A stretch of 34,342 bases of DNA from Alphaproteobacteria bacterium (lineage in GTDB: Bacteria; Pseudomonadota; Alphaproteobacteria; UBA828): NCBI GenBank assembly GCA_009691045.1, contig SHWC01000017.1, positions 1-34,342 of the forward strand, given 5' to 3'. Positions 1-7,966 of the stretch are shown here, piece by piece; position 1 is the stretch's first letter; each line of letters starts with the position of its first letter. A program made the translations under genes and the position numbers. The notes under the pieces were generated by a model. The model made no database searches. It saw only the letters and a list, made by a program, of their open reading frames with translations, and was not told where the DNA came from.

Positions 1-16
1 GATAGGAGCGCGTTCA

Positions 17-1594
17 GTGCCCAAGGTTTTGATTGCCGATCAAATGAGCCCGCGCGCGGCTGAGATGTTTCGCTCACGCGGCATCGAGGTGATTGAGCGG
101 CCAGGCCTGAAGCCCGACGAATTGAAGGCCGCGCTCCAAGGCGTTGATGGGTTGGCCGTGCGCTCGGCGACCAAGGTAACCAAGGATGTGATGGCGGCGT
201 GCGATCGGCTGACCGTTGTTGGCCGCGCCGGCGTCGGGATCGACAATGTCGATCTAGAGGCCGCGACCGCGCGCGGCATAGTCGTAATGAACACGCCGTT
301 CGGCAATTCGATTACGACCGCCGAACACGCCATCGCGCTTATGATGGCGCTCGCCCGTCAATTGCCCGAGGCCGATCGTTCGACCCGCGCGGGCAAGTGG
401 GAGAAGAATAAATTCATGGGCGTTGAGCTTTATGGCAAGACGCTCGGCGTGATCGGCTGCGGCAATATCGGCTCGATCGTGGCGAAGCTCGGCATCGGGC
501 TGCGCATGAAGGTGATCGCGTTCGATCCCTATTTGTCGCCCGAGCGGGCGGCCGATCTTGGCGTCGAGAAGGTGACGCTCGACGCGCTTCTGCCACGCGC
601 CGATTTCATCACGCTGCATGTGCCGCTGACCGATGAGACCAAAAACGTGCTCGATGCGGCCGCGCTCGCCAAAACCAAAAAGGGCGTGCGCATCATCAAT
701 TGCGCGCGCGGTGGGTTGGTGGATGAAGCGGCGTTGAAGGCCGCGATCGAGCGCGGCCATGTGGCCGGCGCGGCGTTTGACGTGTTCTTGGTCGAGCCCG
801 CGAAAGACAATCCGTTGTTCGCGCTCGATCAGGTGATCTGCACGCCGCATCTGGGCGCCTCGACCTCGGAGGCGCAGGAGAACGTCGCGGTTCAGGTCGC
901 CGAACAGATGAGCGATTTTCTGCTCACAGGCGCGGTTGCCAACGCGCTCAACATGCCCTCGGTCACGGCTGAGGAAATGCCGCGCCTGAAGCCCTATATG
1001 AAACTCGCCGAGCAGCTCGGCAGTTTCGCCGGTCAATTGACCGAGACCGGCTTGAAGGCCGTGACCATCGAATATGAGGGCGATGTCGCGTCGATCAATA
1101 CGCGGCCGTTGACCGCGGTCGCGTTGCAAGGCTTGCTGAAGCCCTTGATGTCATCGGTCAACATGGTCAATGCCCCGGTCATCGCGCGCGAGCGCGGCAT
1201 CGATTTGCGCGAGGTCAAGCGGGCGCAGGCCGAGGATTATTTGACCCTGATCCGTTTGACGGTGACCACCGAGCGCCAGACCCGAAGCGTCGCCGGCACG
1301 TTGTTTGCCGGCAATAAGCCGCGTCTCGTTGAAATCAAAGGCATCAGCATCGAGGCCGAATTATCGCCCGACATGCTTTATGTCACGAATGAAGACAAAC
1401 CCGGCATGATCGGCCGGCTCGGCCAAGCGCTGGGCGATGGGGGCGTCAATATTGCGACCTTCCATCTTGGCCGCGCCGAAGCAGGGGGGGCGGCGATCGC
1501 GCTCTTGAGCGTTGACGGACCGGTGCCGGATGAGGTGCTTGAGCGGCTGCGCCATTTGCCTAATATCGTGCATGTTCGTGCGCTGCATTTCTGA
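17..1594 (+). CDS. serA: D-3-phosphoglycerate dehydrogenase
   Basis: This enzyme oxidises 3-phosphoglycerate to 3-phosphohydroxypyruvate with NAD, the first step of serine synthesis in the cytoplasm. The 525-residue protein is the long form: a substrate/NAD-binding core, an intervening ASB-type domain (about 320-440) and a C-terminal ACT domain (about 450-525, with the segment NEDKPGMIGRLG). The Rossmann motif GCGNIG lies at 147-152. Catalytic residues are visible as R231 in ARGG, E260 in the VFLVEP segment and H278 in TPHLGAST. The start is GTG at 17, supported by TAGGAG at 3-8 with 8-base spacing; the other long open frames here are antisense shadows. It is followed 54 bases later by hisZ on the same strand. 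The ACT domain suggests allosteric control, commonly by serine in this family. Confidence 0.97.
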   Translation: MPKVLIADQMSPRAAEMFRSRGIEVIERPGLKPDELKAALQGVDGLAVRSATKVTKDVMAACDRLTVVGRAGVGIDNVDLEAATARGIVVMNTPFGNSITTAEHAIALMMALARQLPEADRSTRAGKWEKNKFMGVELYGKTLGVIGCGNIGSIVAKLGIGLRMKVIAFDPYLSPERAADLGVEKVTLDALLPRADFITLHVPLTDETKNVLDAAALAKTKKGVRIINCARGGLVDEAALKAAIERGHVAGAAFDVFLVEPAKDNPLFALDQVICTPHLGASTSEAQENVAVQVAEQMSDFLLTGAVANALNMPSVTAEEMPRLKPYMKLAEQLGSFAGQLTETGLKAVTIEYEGDVASINTRPLTAVALQGLLKPLMSSVNMVNAPVIARERGIDLREVKRAQAEDYLTLIRLTVTTERQTRSVAGTLFAGNKPRLVEIKGISIEAELSPDMLYVTNEDKPGMIGRLGQALGDGGVNIATFHLGRAEAGGAAIALLSVDGPVPDEVLERLRHLPNIVHVRALHF

Positions 1595-1648
1595 CGTGAC
1601 TGCCTTCGCTCTAGCCTCCGCCGCCGGGCTGTGTACACTCCGCGCGCC

Positions 1649-2809
1649 ATGACCGAACTCGCCCGCCGTTCCTTATTGCCAGCCGGCCTGCAAGACGTGT
1701 TGCCGCCCGACGCGGCGCACGAGGCCGAGATCGCCCAGCGCCTGCTCGGCGTCTTTGCGAGCCATGCCTATGAGCGGGTCAAACCGCCCTTCGTCGAGTT
1801 CGAGGAAGGCTTGCTGAGTGGCACGGGTGCCGCGCTCGCCAATCAAACGTTCCGCCTGATGGATCCGATCTCTCAGCGCATGATGGCGGTCAGGAGCGAC
1901 GTCACGCCGCAGGTCGCGCGCATCGCGCAGAGCCGGCTTGCTCGCGCGCCTCGGCCGCTCAGGCTCAGTTATGCCGAAGATATTTTGCGCGTGCGCGGCA
2001 GCGAGCTGCGCCCTGAGCGCCAATTCGGCCAGGTCGGTTATGAATTGATTGGCGCCGAGGGGCCGGCGGCCGATGCCGAGGTTATTCTGCTCGCGCTCGA
2101 TGCCTTGGGGTCGCTTGAGATCGGCCCGCTCACGGTGGACCTCAACGCGCCGACCTTGGTGACCGCGTTGATCAATGAGTTCAAGCTCGACCGCGAGACG
2201 CAAACAAATCTCCGCAATGCGCTCAACAGCAAGGATGCCGAGGCGGTTGGTCGCGCGGTCGGCGGCCGCGCGCAGATTTTTCTCGATCTTCTGGGCGCGA
2301 TGGGCCCATCGAAGCGCGCGCTGGAGCGGCTGTCCCGTCTCTCATTGCCGCAGAGCGCCAAGGTCGAGGCCGAGGCCTTGGGCGCGGTCGCCGATTTGGT
2401 GGTGTCCGCCATGCCGACGTTGTCGCTTACCATCGATCCGGTCGAGCATCGCGGCTTTGAATATCAAACCGGGTTGAGCTTCAGCGTGTTCGGGCTGGGT
2501 GCCAAGGCCGAGCTTGGCCGCGGTGGGCGCTATCGCATCGATGCCGATGGCCAACGCCAGATCGAGCCGGCGACCGGTTGCACGCTTTTCATGGATACGC
2601 TGGTGCGCACCTTGGAGCGCCCGCGCGCTGGGCGCCGCGTGTTTGTGCCGTTTGGCACGGCGCCAGAAATTTCGAAAAAACTCAGGGCCGATGACTTTGT
2701 TACGGTCGCCGGTTTGCAGGCGGTCAGCGATAACGCCGCCGAAGCGAAGCGGCTCGGCTGCGGCTTTGTGGTCGAGAAGGGTGCCGTGACGGCACTGAAG
2801 GGAACATAG
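1649..2809 (+). CDS. hisZ: ATP phosphoribosyltransferase regulatory subunit HisZ
   Basis: HisZ is a catalytically inactive paralogue of histidyl-tRNA synthetase. It forms a complex with short-form HisG and is needed for the activity and histidine feedback of the first step of histidine synthesis. The protein (386 residues from the ATG at 1649) has the class II synthetase fold signature near its N terminus, including the [17 protein letters not shown] segment and the [13 protein letters not shown] segment, and it lacks the C-terminal anticodon-binding domain of true HisRS. A GTG at 1631 would add six residues, but ATG at 1649 gives the more typical N terminus ([16 protein letters not shown]). 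Its stop codon is one base from the GTG of purA, so the two are probably co-translated. No hisG is in the window. Confidence 0.93.
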   Translation: MTELARRSLLPAGLQDVLPPDAAHEAEIAQRLLGVFASHAYERVKPPFVEFEEGLLSGTGAALANQTFRLMDPISQRMMAVRSDVTPQVARIAQSRLARAPRPLRLSYAEDILRVRGSELRPERQFGQVGYELIGAEGPAADAEVILLALDALGSLEIGPLTVDLNAPTLVTALINEFKLDRETQTNLRNALNSKDAEAVGRAVGGRAQIFLDLLGAMGPSKRALERLSRLSLPQSAKVEAEALGAVADLVVSAMPTLSLTIDPVEHRGFEYQTGLSFSVFGLGAKAELGRGGRYRIDADGQRQIEPATGCTLFMDTLVRTLERPRAGRRVFVPFGTAPEISKKLRADDFVTVAGLQAVSDNAAEAKRLGCGFVVEKGAVTALKGT

Positions 2810-2810
2810 C

Positions 2811-4103
2811 GTGGGCAATGTTGCGGTGGTCGGCGCTCAATGGGGCGACGAGGGTAAAGGTAAGATCGTCGATTGGTTGTCGCAGCGCGCCGATGTGGTG
2901 GTGCGTTTTCAGGGTGGCCACAATGCCGGCCATACGCTGGTGATCGACGGTACCGAATATCGCTTGTCGCTGTTGCCATCGGGCGTGGTGCGCGAGGACA
3001 AGCTTTCGATCATCGGCAATGGCGTGGTGGTCGACCCGTGGGCGTTGTTGGCCGAAATCGAAAAAATCGCTAAGCAGGGTGTGCGCGTGACGCCCGAACG
3101 GCTGATCGTCGCGGAGAATGCCTGCTTGATTTTGCCGGTTCATCGCGAGCTCGACCTTGGGCGCGAAGCGTCGCGTGGTGCTTCGAAGCTCGGCACCACC
3201 GGGCGCGGCATCGGCCCCGCCTATGAGGATAAAGTCGGCAGGCGCGCGATCAGGCTATGCGATTTGGCTGAGCCGGCGGGGCTCGAGGCGCGGCTCGATG
3301 CGTTGCTGCTCCATCATAATGCGTTGCGCCGCGGTCTTGGCATCGCGGATGCCGATCGGGGCGCATTGCTGGCGTCGTTGATTGACGTCGCGCCGCGTAT
3401 TCTGCCCTTTGCCGCGCCGGTATGGCGGCGGCTCGATGAGGCACGCTGGCAAGGTGAGCGCGTGTTGTTCGAGGGCGCGCAAGGCGCCATGCTCGATATC
3501 GATCACGGCACCTATCCATTCGTCACCTCATCGAACACGGTGGCGGGCCAGGCCGGGGCGGGCTCGGGCATTGGGCCGAGCCAAGTCGGTTATGTGCTCG
3601 GGATCGTCAAGGCCTACACCACGCGCGTCGGTAGCGGGCCGTTCCCGACCGAGCTCACGGACGCGATCGGCGAGGGGCTCGGCGCGCGCGGCAAGGAGTT
3701 CGGCACCGTGACCGGCCGGCGCCGGCGCTGCGGCTGGTTCGATGCCACGTTGGTGCGTCAGGCGGTCAAAATCGGCGGGATTGACGGCATCGCCTTGACC
3801 AAGCTCGACGTGCTGGACGGCATGGACGAAATCCGCGTGGGCGTTGGCTACAGCATTAGTGGGCGGATGGTCGATTATTTGCCGCCCTCGGTGGCCGATC
3901 AAGCGGCCGCGAAGCCGGTTTACGAGACGTTCGAAGGCTGGCGCGATAGCACGCGGGGCGCGCGCTCCTGGGCCCAATTGCCGGCCACGGCGGTCAAATA
4001 TATCCGCCGGATCGAGGAGCTGATCGAGGCGCCCGTGGCGCTCCTTTCGACCAGCCCCGAGCGCGACGACACGATCTTGGTACGCGATCCGTTCACCGGC
4101 TAA
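2811..4103 (+). CDS. purA: Adenylosuccinate synthetase
   Basis: PurA joins IMP and aspartate using GTP to make adenylosuccinate, the first committed step from IMP to AMP. The 430-residue length is normal for the family. The N-terminal GTP-binding/catalytic signature QWGDEGKGK (residues 10-18) carries the catalytic Asp13, and GGHNAGHT supplies His41. The segments [33 protein letters not shown] and [10 protein letters not shown] are all characteristic of the family. The start is GTG at 2811, one base after the hisZ stop, with AAGGGA inside the end of hisZ as the likely ribosome-binding site. This tight spacing suggests translational coupling in a serA-hisZ-purA run. No convincing terminator follows it. 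Confidence 0.97.
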   Translation: MGNVAVVGAQWGDEGKGKIVDWLSQRADVVVRFQGGHNAGHTLVIDGTEYRLSLLPSGVVREDKLSIIGNGVVVDPWALLAEIEKIAKQGVRVTPERLIVAENACLILPVHRELDLGREASRGASKLGTTGRGIGPAYEDKVGRRAIRLCDLAEPAGLEARLDALLLHHNALRRGLGIADADRGALLASLIDVAPRILPFAAPVWRRLDEARWQGERVLFEGAQGAMLDIDHGTYPFVTSSNTVAGQAGAGSGIGPSQVGYVLGIVKAYTTRVGSGPFPTELTDAIGEGLGARGKEFGTVTGRRRRCGWFDATLVRQAVKIGGIDGIALTKLDVLDGMDEIRVGVGYSISGRMVDYLPPSVADQAAAKPVYETFEGWRDSTRGARSWAQLPATAVKYIRRIEELIEAPVALLSTSPERDDTILVRDPFTG

Positions 4104-4140
4104 AACCCCGGAAATCCGCCCAAAGTAAGGATTGATTAGC

Positions 4141-4214
4141 TTTCCCCCGCTAGGACTGAGGGTGGATCACTGCGGCCCCGGTGCCGCAGGACCCAGCGAT
4201 GCCCGCGGGGGAAG
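4141..4214 (+). promoter_or_regulatory. Leader with potential RBS-sequestering stem
   Basis: Bases 4142-4150 (TTCCCCCGC) are perfectly complementary to 4205-4213 (GCGGGGGAA), which contains the purine-rich ribosome-binding site just before the ATG at 4215. T4141 can add a wobble pair with G4214. Inside the resulting loop sits a separate perfect hairpin, CTGCGG (4170-4175) with CCGCAG (4184-4189). If the RNA folds this way the ribosome-binding site is masked. There is no T-run, so it is not a terminator. Function is inference. Confidence 0.4.
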
Positions 4215-4706
4215 ATGGTCGAGCCAGCGAAGAAGAGCAGCGCCACGCCTGGCACAAAGGGTGCCACGGCAAGCGTTCAAAGCGTCGACGAACGGTTCGA
4301 GGTCGATCTCGGCAAACAATTGCCAGACCTCAATTCGCCGCGTGCCAAATCCTATGTGGTTCGAGACACCAAGGACCCCAGCGCATCGCTGTTTGCCCTT
4401 GTGGTCAATCCGGGTGTCGTTTGGCGCGCGAGCGCCTTCGCCACGCAATTTGCGGTGAACCACCGATCCTTGATGCGGGCCCGAACGATCGGCTCGATCG
4501 CCGCGGCTGGTGAAAAGCGGCGTCAGGCGGCGATCATTTTCGAACGGCCTCAGGGCGCGCGTCTGTCGACCAGGCGTGGTGCGATTAAGGAAGACATTCT
4601 CTGTGGCGCCTTGCTACCCCAAATACTTGATGCGCTCGAGGAACTCCACGCCAAAGGCATAACGCACCGTGCGTTACGCCCGGACAATTTGTTTTTTTGC
4701 GAGTGA
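4215..4706 (+). CDS. Pseudokinase-like protein, N-terminal part (frameshifted)
   Basis: This 163-residue open frame is the front of a protein kinase-like fold. Residues 151-158 read HRALRPDN, which aligns with the kinase catalytic loop HRDxKxxN but has Ala in place of the catalytic Asp. The preceding helix (LLPQILDALEELHAKGI) is typical of kinase subdomain VI. The N terminus (about 1-30) is low complexity and polar. The frame ends at TGA 4704-4706, immediately after a run of seven T at 4692-4698. Removing one T joins it smoothly to the following open frame (reading NLFFASDRED), giving one protein of about 681 residues. The start ATG at 4215 has GGGGGAAG directly upstream. The absence of the Asp argues for a pseudokinase, so no phosphotransfer activity is claimed. 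The break may be a real mutation, slippage, or a homopolymer sequencing error. Confidence 0.7.
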   Translation: MVEPAKKSSATPGTKGATASVQSVDERFEVDLGKQLPDLNSPRAKSYVVRDTKDPSASLFALVVNPGVVWRASAFATQFAVNHRSLMRARTIGSIAAAGEKRRQAAIIFERPQGARLSTRRGAIKEDILCGALLPQILDALEELHAKGITHRALRPDNLFFCE

Positions 4707-6261
4707 CCGCGAAGACACGTTGATCCTCGGCAAATGCGTGACCGCCTTGGCTGGGTTCGATCAACCGGAGGATTTCGAGCCGATCGAGCGCGCGACCGCC
4801 TCGCCCCAAGGGCGCGGGGATGGCTCGCCGGCGTGCGATCTATTCGCGCTCGGCGTGACGTTGGCGCGTCTGATCGACGCGACCGAACTGCCCGAAAAAA
4901 TAGACCCGATGGCGCACGTGATCGCTCGCATGACGCAGGGCTCCTTCGCGGTGATCGCGGGTCACATCAAATGCGGCCCGCCGCTCCGCACTCTATTGGC
5001 GAGCCTTTTGAACGATGATCCGGCTTCGCGGGCAACCATCGCGGGCATTCGCGCCTGGCTTGATAGCGCGGGCGCCTTCCCGCTCCCCAAGGTGTTGGCA
5101 CCGCCCGAGGTACGGCATTATCTATTTCTCGACCATGTCGCCACGCAGCCGAGAGCCCTCGCGCGCCTATTCGCGCGGCACATCGACGAGGCCCGCGAAG
5201 AAATTTCGAAAGGCCATTTGTCCCGCTGGGCCCGTTCGGGCCTGGGCCAAACGGTCTTAGCGGATGAGATCGAAAAACTGACTGGCCGCCCGGAGGAGTT
5301 CGCGCGTAAACCGCGCCCGATCGAGCTCGACGCCATCAGCCGCATCTATTGTTTTCTCGATCCGACCGGGCCGATCGCGCACCGTGGCCTTTCGCTTATG
5401 CCCGATGGCTTTGTCGAGGCGCTCGCGCAAGCCACCATGGCCGGCGACGCCGAGACGCTAGCGATTATCACCGAAATGGTAAGCCTCGGTCTGCCGACGA
5501 GTGCATTGCGTTCGCCAATTGCACCGGAACCGTCCAACGAGATCAGTCTTCTCCACGAAGCGATGCGCAATGCGCTTCGGTGGAAAAACGCGGCTTCTGG
5601 CGTCGAGCGGTTCCTTTGTGAGTACGATCACGATCTGCCGTGTCTGAGCCCGCTCGTCATCGACCAATTGCCGCTCGACCCCGCAGCCTATGTGAGTGCC
5701 CTCGATCGAAGATTGGAGAGCGGCGACAATTTTGGACCGCGGCCCGTCGATCGACATGGCGATGCCTATATCACGGCGCGGTTGCCGGTCGAGCTTCGCA
5801 AGAAAGCCATGAGCCTAAAAAATACGCTGCGCGATCGGAGCGGTGACTTGGCGAGCGACCTCGCGATGCTGTCCTTGGTTCAGGAGCATTTCAAAAGCGG
5901 CCCCGTGCCACATTTGGCGACGTGGCTCGCCCAACGCCTGACCGCGGCCTTTGACAATGTTCACAACAAGGAACGCCGCGCGCGCTTGATCACTAATCTG
6001 AAAAACACAGCCAAGGCCGGCGATCTCAAGGCTGTGCTCGACCTTTTGATCGATCGACGCGAGATTCAAGCCGACAACGAGGAATATCGGCGTGCGCAGG
6101 TGCGCTATGACGCCCTCGGCGAACAACTCGACGCGTTCGACAGCGGTCGTAAGCTGCGCTCGCTAGTGACCAATTTGATCGGTCGGCAATTGGGAACGGC
6201 GATCGGGGCCCTCTTCTTGGCCGGGGCGACGCTTTTCAGTCTAGTGGGAGCGATCAAATGA
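4669..6261 (+). CDS. Pseudokinase-like protein, C-terminal part with membrane anchor
   Basis: This is the continuation of the kinase-like protein in the +1 frame. If translated on its own, its first available start is GTG at 4669, which lies inside the preceding frame and is unlikely to be a natural start. Early residues contain FEPIERA followed by PACDLFALGVTLARLI, matching kinase subdomains VIII-IX (the APE and DxxSxG regions). No DFG motif is recognisable before them. After the kinase lobe come some 350 residues of mainly helical sequence I cannot assign. The extreme C terminus (LGTAIGALFLAGATLFSLVG) is a single predicted membrane segment, so the bulk is probably cytoplasmic and tail-anchored. 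Its stop overlaps the start of the next gene (ATGA at 6258-6261), indicating translational coupling with a multi-pass membrane protein. Function unknown. Confidence 0.75.
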   Translation: MRYARTICFFASDREDTLILGKCVTALAGFDQPEDFEPIERATASPQGRGDGSPACDLFALGVTLARLIDATELPEKIDPMAHVIARMTQGSFAVIAGHIKCGPPLRTLLASLLNDDPASRATIAGIRAWLDSAGAFPLPKVLAPPEVRHYLFLDHVATQPRALARLFARHIDEAREEISKGHLSRWARSGLGQTVLADEIEKLTGRPEEFARKPRPIELDAISRIYCFLDPTGPIAHRGLSLMPDGFVEALAQATMAGDAETLAIITEMVSLGLPTSALRSPIAPEPSNEISLLHEAMRNALRWKNAASGVERFLCEYDHDLPCLSPLVIDQLPLDPAAYVSALDRRLESGDNFGPRPVDRHGDAYITARLPVELRKKAMSLKNTLRDRSGDLASDLAMLSLVQEHFKSGPVPHLATWLAQRLTAAFDNVHNKERRARLITNLKNTAKAGDLKAVLDLLIDRREIQADNEEYRRAQVRYDALGEQLDAFDSGRKLRSLVTNLIGRQLGTAIGALFLAGATLFSLVGAIK

Positions 6262-6848
6262 CCGATCGCGGTGGATATAGGCAGGCACAGCGACCGGCCG
6301 CCCAAGCGCCGGTGAAGCGCGGAAGCCAAGCGTCCACGGCCGTTGGCCTGATCGTGCTCAGCGGTTTGGGCGGCGCGCTTGCGTTCTATGCGCTGCCGAT
6401 CTTTTTCCTGGTCTATGGCGGGTTGGCGCCGTCCTTCATCGCTTTTTCCGTCGATGCAAGACCGGGTCGGCATCTCGCGACGACCGTCGCGCTGTTTAAC
6501 GCTGCGGGCCTCGTTCTCGCGTGTGAGCCGTTGTTCTCAAGCATGATGTTCGATGCGATCGCCTTTGATATACTTGGCGCGCCGGACACATGGGTCTCGA
6601 CCTTCGGTTTCTCCTTGGCCGGCTGGATGTTGGCCGCGATGCTGCCCGCGCTGACCTCGGAAGCCTATGAGTTGATCGTTACGCAAAGACGGCGCTCGAT
6701 CGAGCAGGTGCGTGCGGGCTTACGGAAAAAATGGCCGTCGCTGACCGGCGAGGCCGAGATCGAATCCTGGAGCGCTGAATTAGATGCGGGCAAACCCGTC
6801 TCTGAGGGGCCTGCCACAAAGAACCAGAAACAAGGCGGCCACGTTTAA
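6258..6848 (+). CDS. Hypothetical multi-pass membrane protein
   Basis: I do not recognise a family for this 196-residue protein. A basic, polar N-terminal tail of about 25 residues is followed by hydrophobic stretches at roughly 28-66 (probably two helices), 76-95 and 113-133. The C-terminal tail is charged, about 55 residues long, and rich in Arg, Lys and Glu. The start ATG at 6258 overlaps the TGA of the kinase-like gene by four bases, so the two proteins are probably made together and may act as a membrane complex. It ends 13 bases from the convergent end of rpoH. No catalytic motif is visible. Confidence 0.8.
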   Translation: MTDRGGYRQAQRPAAQAPVKRGSQASTAVGLIVLSGLGGALAFYALPIFFLVYGGLAPSFIAFSVDARPGRHLATTVALFNAAGLVLACEPLFSSMMFDAIAFDILGAPDTWVSTFGFSLAGWMLAAMLPALTSEAYELIVTQRRRSIEQVRAGLRKKWPSLTGEAEIESWSAELDAGKPVSEGPATKNQKQGGHV

Positions 6849-6861
6849 ACTGCGATCCGTT

Positions 6862-7797
6862 CTACCGGGTCGGCGGTTTGCGGCCAGCGTCGTCATCATG
6901 ATGTTTCAGGCGGGCGGACTGCTCGTCCTTGCGCTCGACGGCGCCAGCGTTGCGCACTGACTTGCCGAGTTTCTGCAAGGCACGCGCTTCGATCTGGCGC
7001 ACACGTTCGCGCGACACGCCGAACTCGGCGCTCAGGGTCTCGAGTGTTTCCGGCTCGTCGACCAATTGCCGGGCCTCAATGACGCGGCGCTCGCGCGTGC
7101 TGAGCTCGCCCATTGCGGAGGCTAGCATGGCCCGGCGATGATCCAGCTCATCGGCGGCCAGATAGGTGGCTTCTTGGTTATCACTCGGGTCGACCAGCCA
7201 ATCCTGCCACTCGCCACCCGCGTCGTCCTTGACCGGCGCATTGAGTGAGCGGTCTGGCCCGGCCATGCGGCGGTTCATATCGATGACTTCTTGCTCGGTC
7301 ACACCGAGCGCGGTCGATACGCTTTTGACTTGTTCGGCCGTAAGGTCGCCATCCTCAATCGCCGAGATTTGGCGCTTCGCCTTGCGTAGGTTGAAAAAGA
7401 GCTTCTTTTGCGCCGCCGTGGTGCCGAGCTTCACCAGCGACCAGGAATGCAGGACATATTCCTGGATCGAGGCTCTGATCCACCACATGGCATAAGTCGC
7501 CAGCCGGAAGCCGCGATCGGGGTCGAAGCGTTTGACCGCCTGCATGAGCCCGACATTGCCTTCCGAAATCAACTCGCTGACCGGCAGGCCATAGCCCCGA
7601 TAGCCCATGGCGATCTTGGCAACCAGCCTCAGATGGCTGGTGACCAGGCGGTGCGCGGCATCGGTATCACCGTGCTCGCGCCAGCGTTTGGCGAGCATGA
7701 ACTCCTCGCTTCCCTCCAGCATGGGAAACTGACGGATCTCACGAAGATAACGGGCAACGCTCCGTTCATCGCCGAGCGCGGGTAGCCGCGTATTCAT
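6862..7797 (-). CDS. rpoH: RNA polymerase heat-shock sigma factor (sigma-32)
   Basis: RpoH directs RNA polymerase to heat-shock and protein-quality-control promoters. The 311-residue protein has region 2 with the segment GNVGLMQAVKRFDP and WWIRASIQEYVL, and region 4.2 with a helix-turn-helix ending GVSRERVRQIEARALQKL. The stretch QKKLFFNLR at 130-138 is the RpoH box that separates this sigma factor from RpoD. The start is ATG at 7797, with GAGG upstream on the minus strand. Upstream alternatives would add 14 unsupported residues. It lies downstream of rluD on the same strand, an arrangement common in alphaproteobacteria. A sigma-70-like promoter sits in front of it (7913-7942), separating it from rluD, and its leader may fold over the ribosome-binding site. 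Confidence 0.97.
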   Translation of the reverse strand: MNTRLPALGDERSVARYLREIRQFPMLEGSEEFMLAKRWREHGDTDAAHRLVTSHLRLVAKIAMGYRGYGLPVSELISEGNVGLMQAVKRFDPDRGFRLATYAMWWIRASIQEYVLHSWSLVKLGTTAAQKKLFFNLRKAKRQISAIEDGDLTAEQVKSVSTALGVTEQEVIDMNRRMAGPDRSLNAPVKDDAGGEWQDWLVDPSDNQEATYLAADELDHRRAMLASAMGELSTRERRVIEARQLVDEPETLETLSAEFGVSRERVRQIEARALQKLGKSVRNAGAVERKDEQSARLKHHDDDAGRKPPTR

Positions 7798-7912
7798 GGG
7801 GTCGGGCCTCGTATGGGGCAGAGGGCGCGAGCGGCGCAAATTTCGAGGCGGCGCGAATGGCGGCGCCTTGACTGAGGGGGCAATGAAGCTCGACCCTGGC
7901 TCACTGATCGCA

Positions 7913-7942
7913 AATATCGCCGCAAATGGGCGGATTTGTCAA
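7913..7942 (-). promoter_or_regulatory. Putative sigma-70-type promoter for rpoH
   Basis: On the minus strand TTGACA (7942-7937, a perfect -35 match) is followed by an 18-base spacer and GATATT (7918-7913, 4 of 6 to TATAAT). Transcription would begin near 7906, giving a leader of about 110 bases before the rpoH ATG. The match to a heat-shock promoter is poor, so rpoH is probably not autoregulated from this site. Confidence 0.5.
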
Positions 7943-7966
7943 GTGAATCCGGCTAAATCGACGTGC

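Noticed and set aside
254-1129. A 291-codon open frame antisense to serA
   Set aside because: It is fully inside serA on the other strand, has no recognisable domain, and its Arg/His-rich composition is typical of antisense frames in GC-rich DNA.
4170-4189. Hairpin CTGCGG/CCGCAG as terminator of purA
   Set aside because: No T-run follows it, and it lies within a larger potential leader structure of the next gene.
7913-7942. A heat-shock (sigma-32) promoter before rpoH
   Set aside because: The CTTGAC element is present, but no correctly spaced sigma-32-type -10 sequence follows it; the sigma-70 reading fits better.
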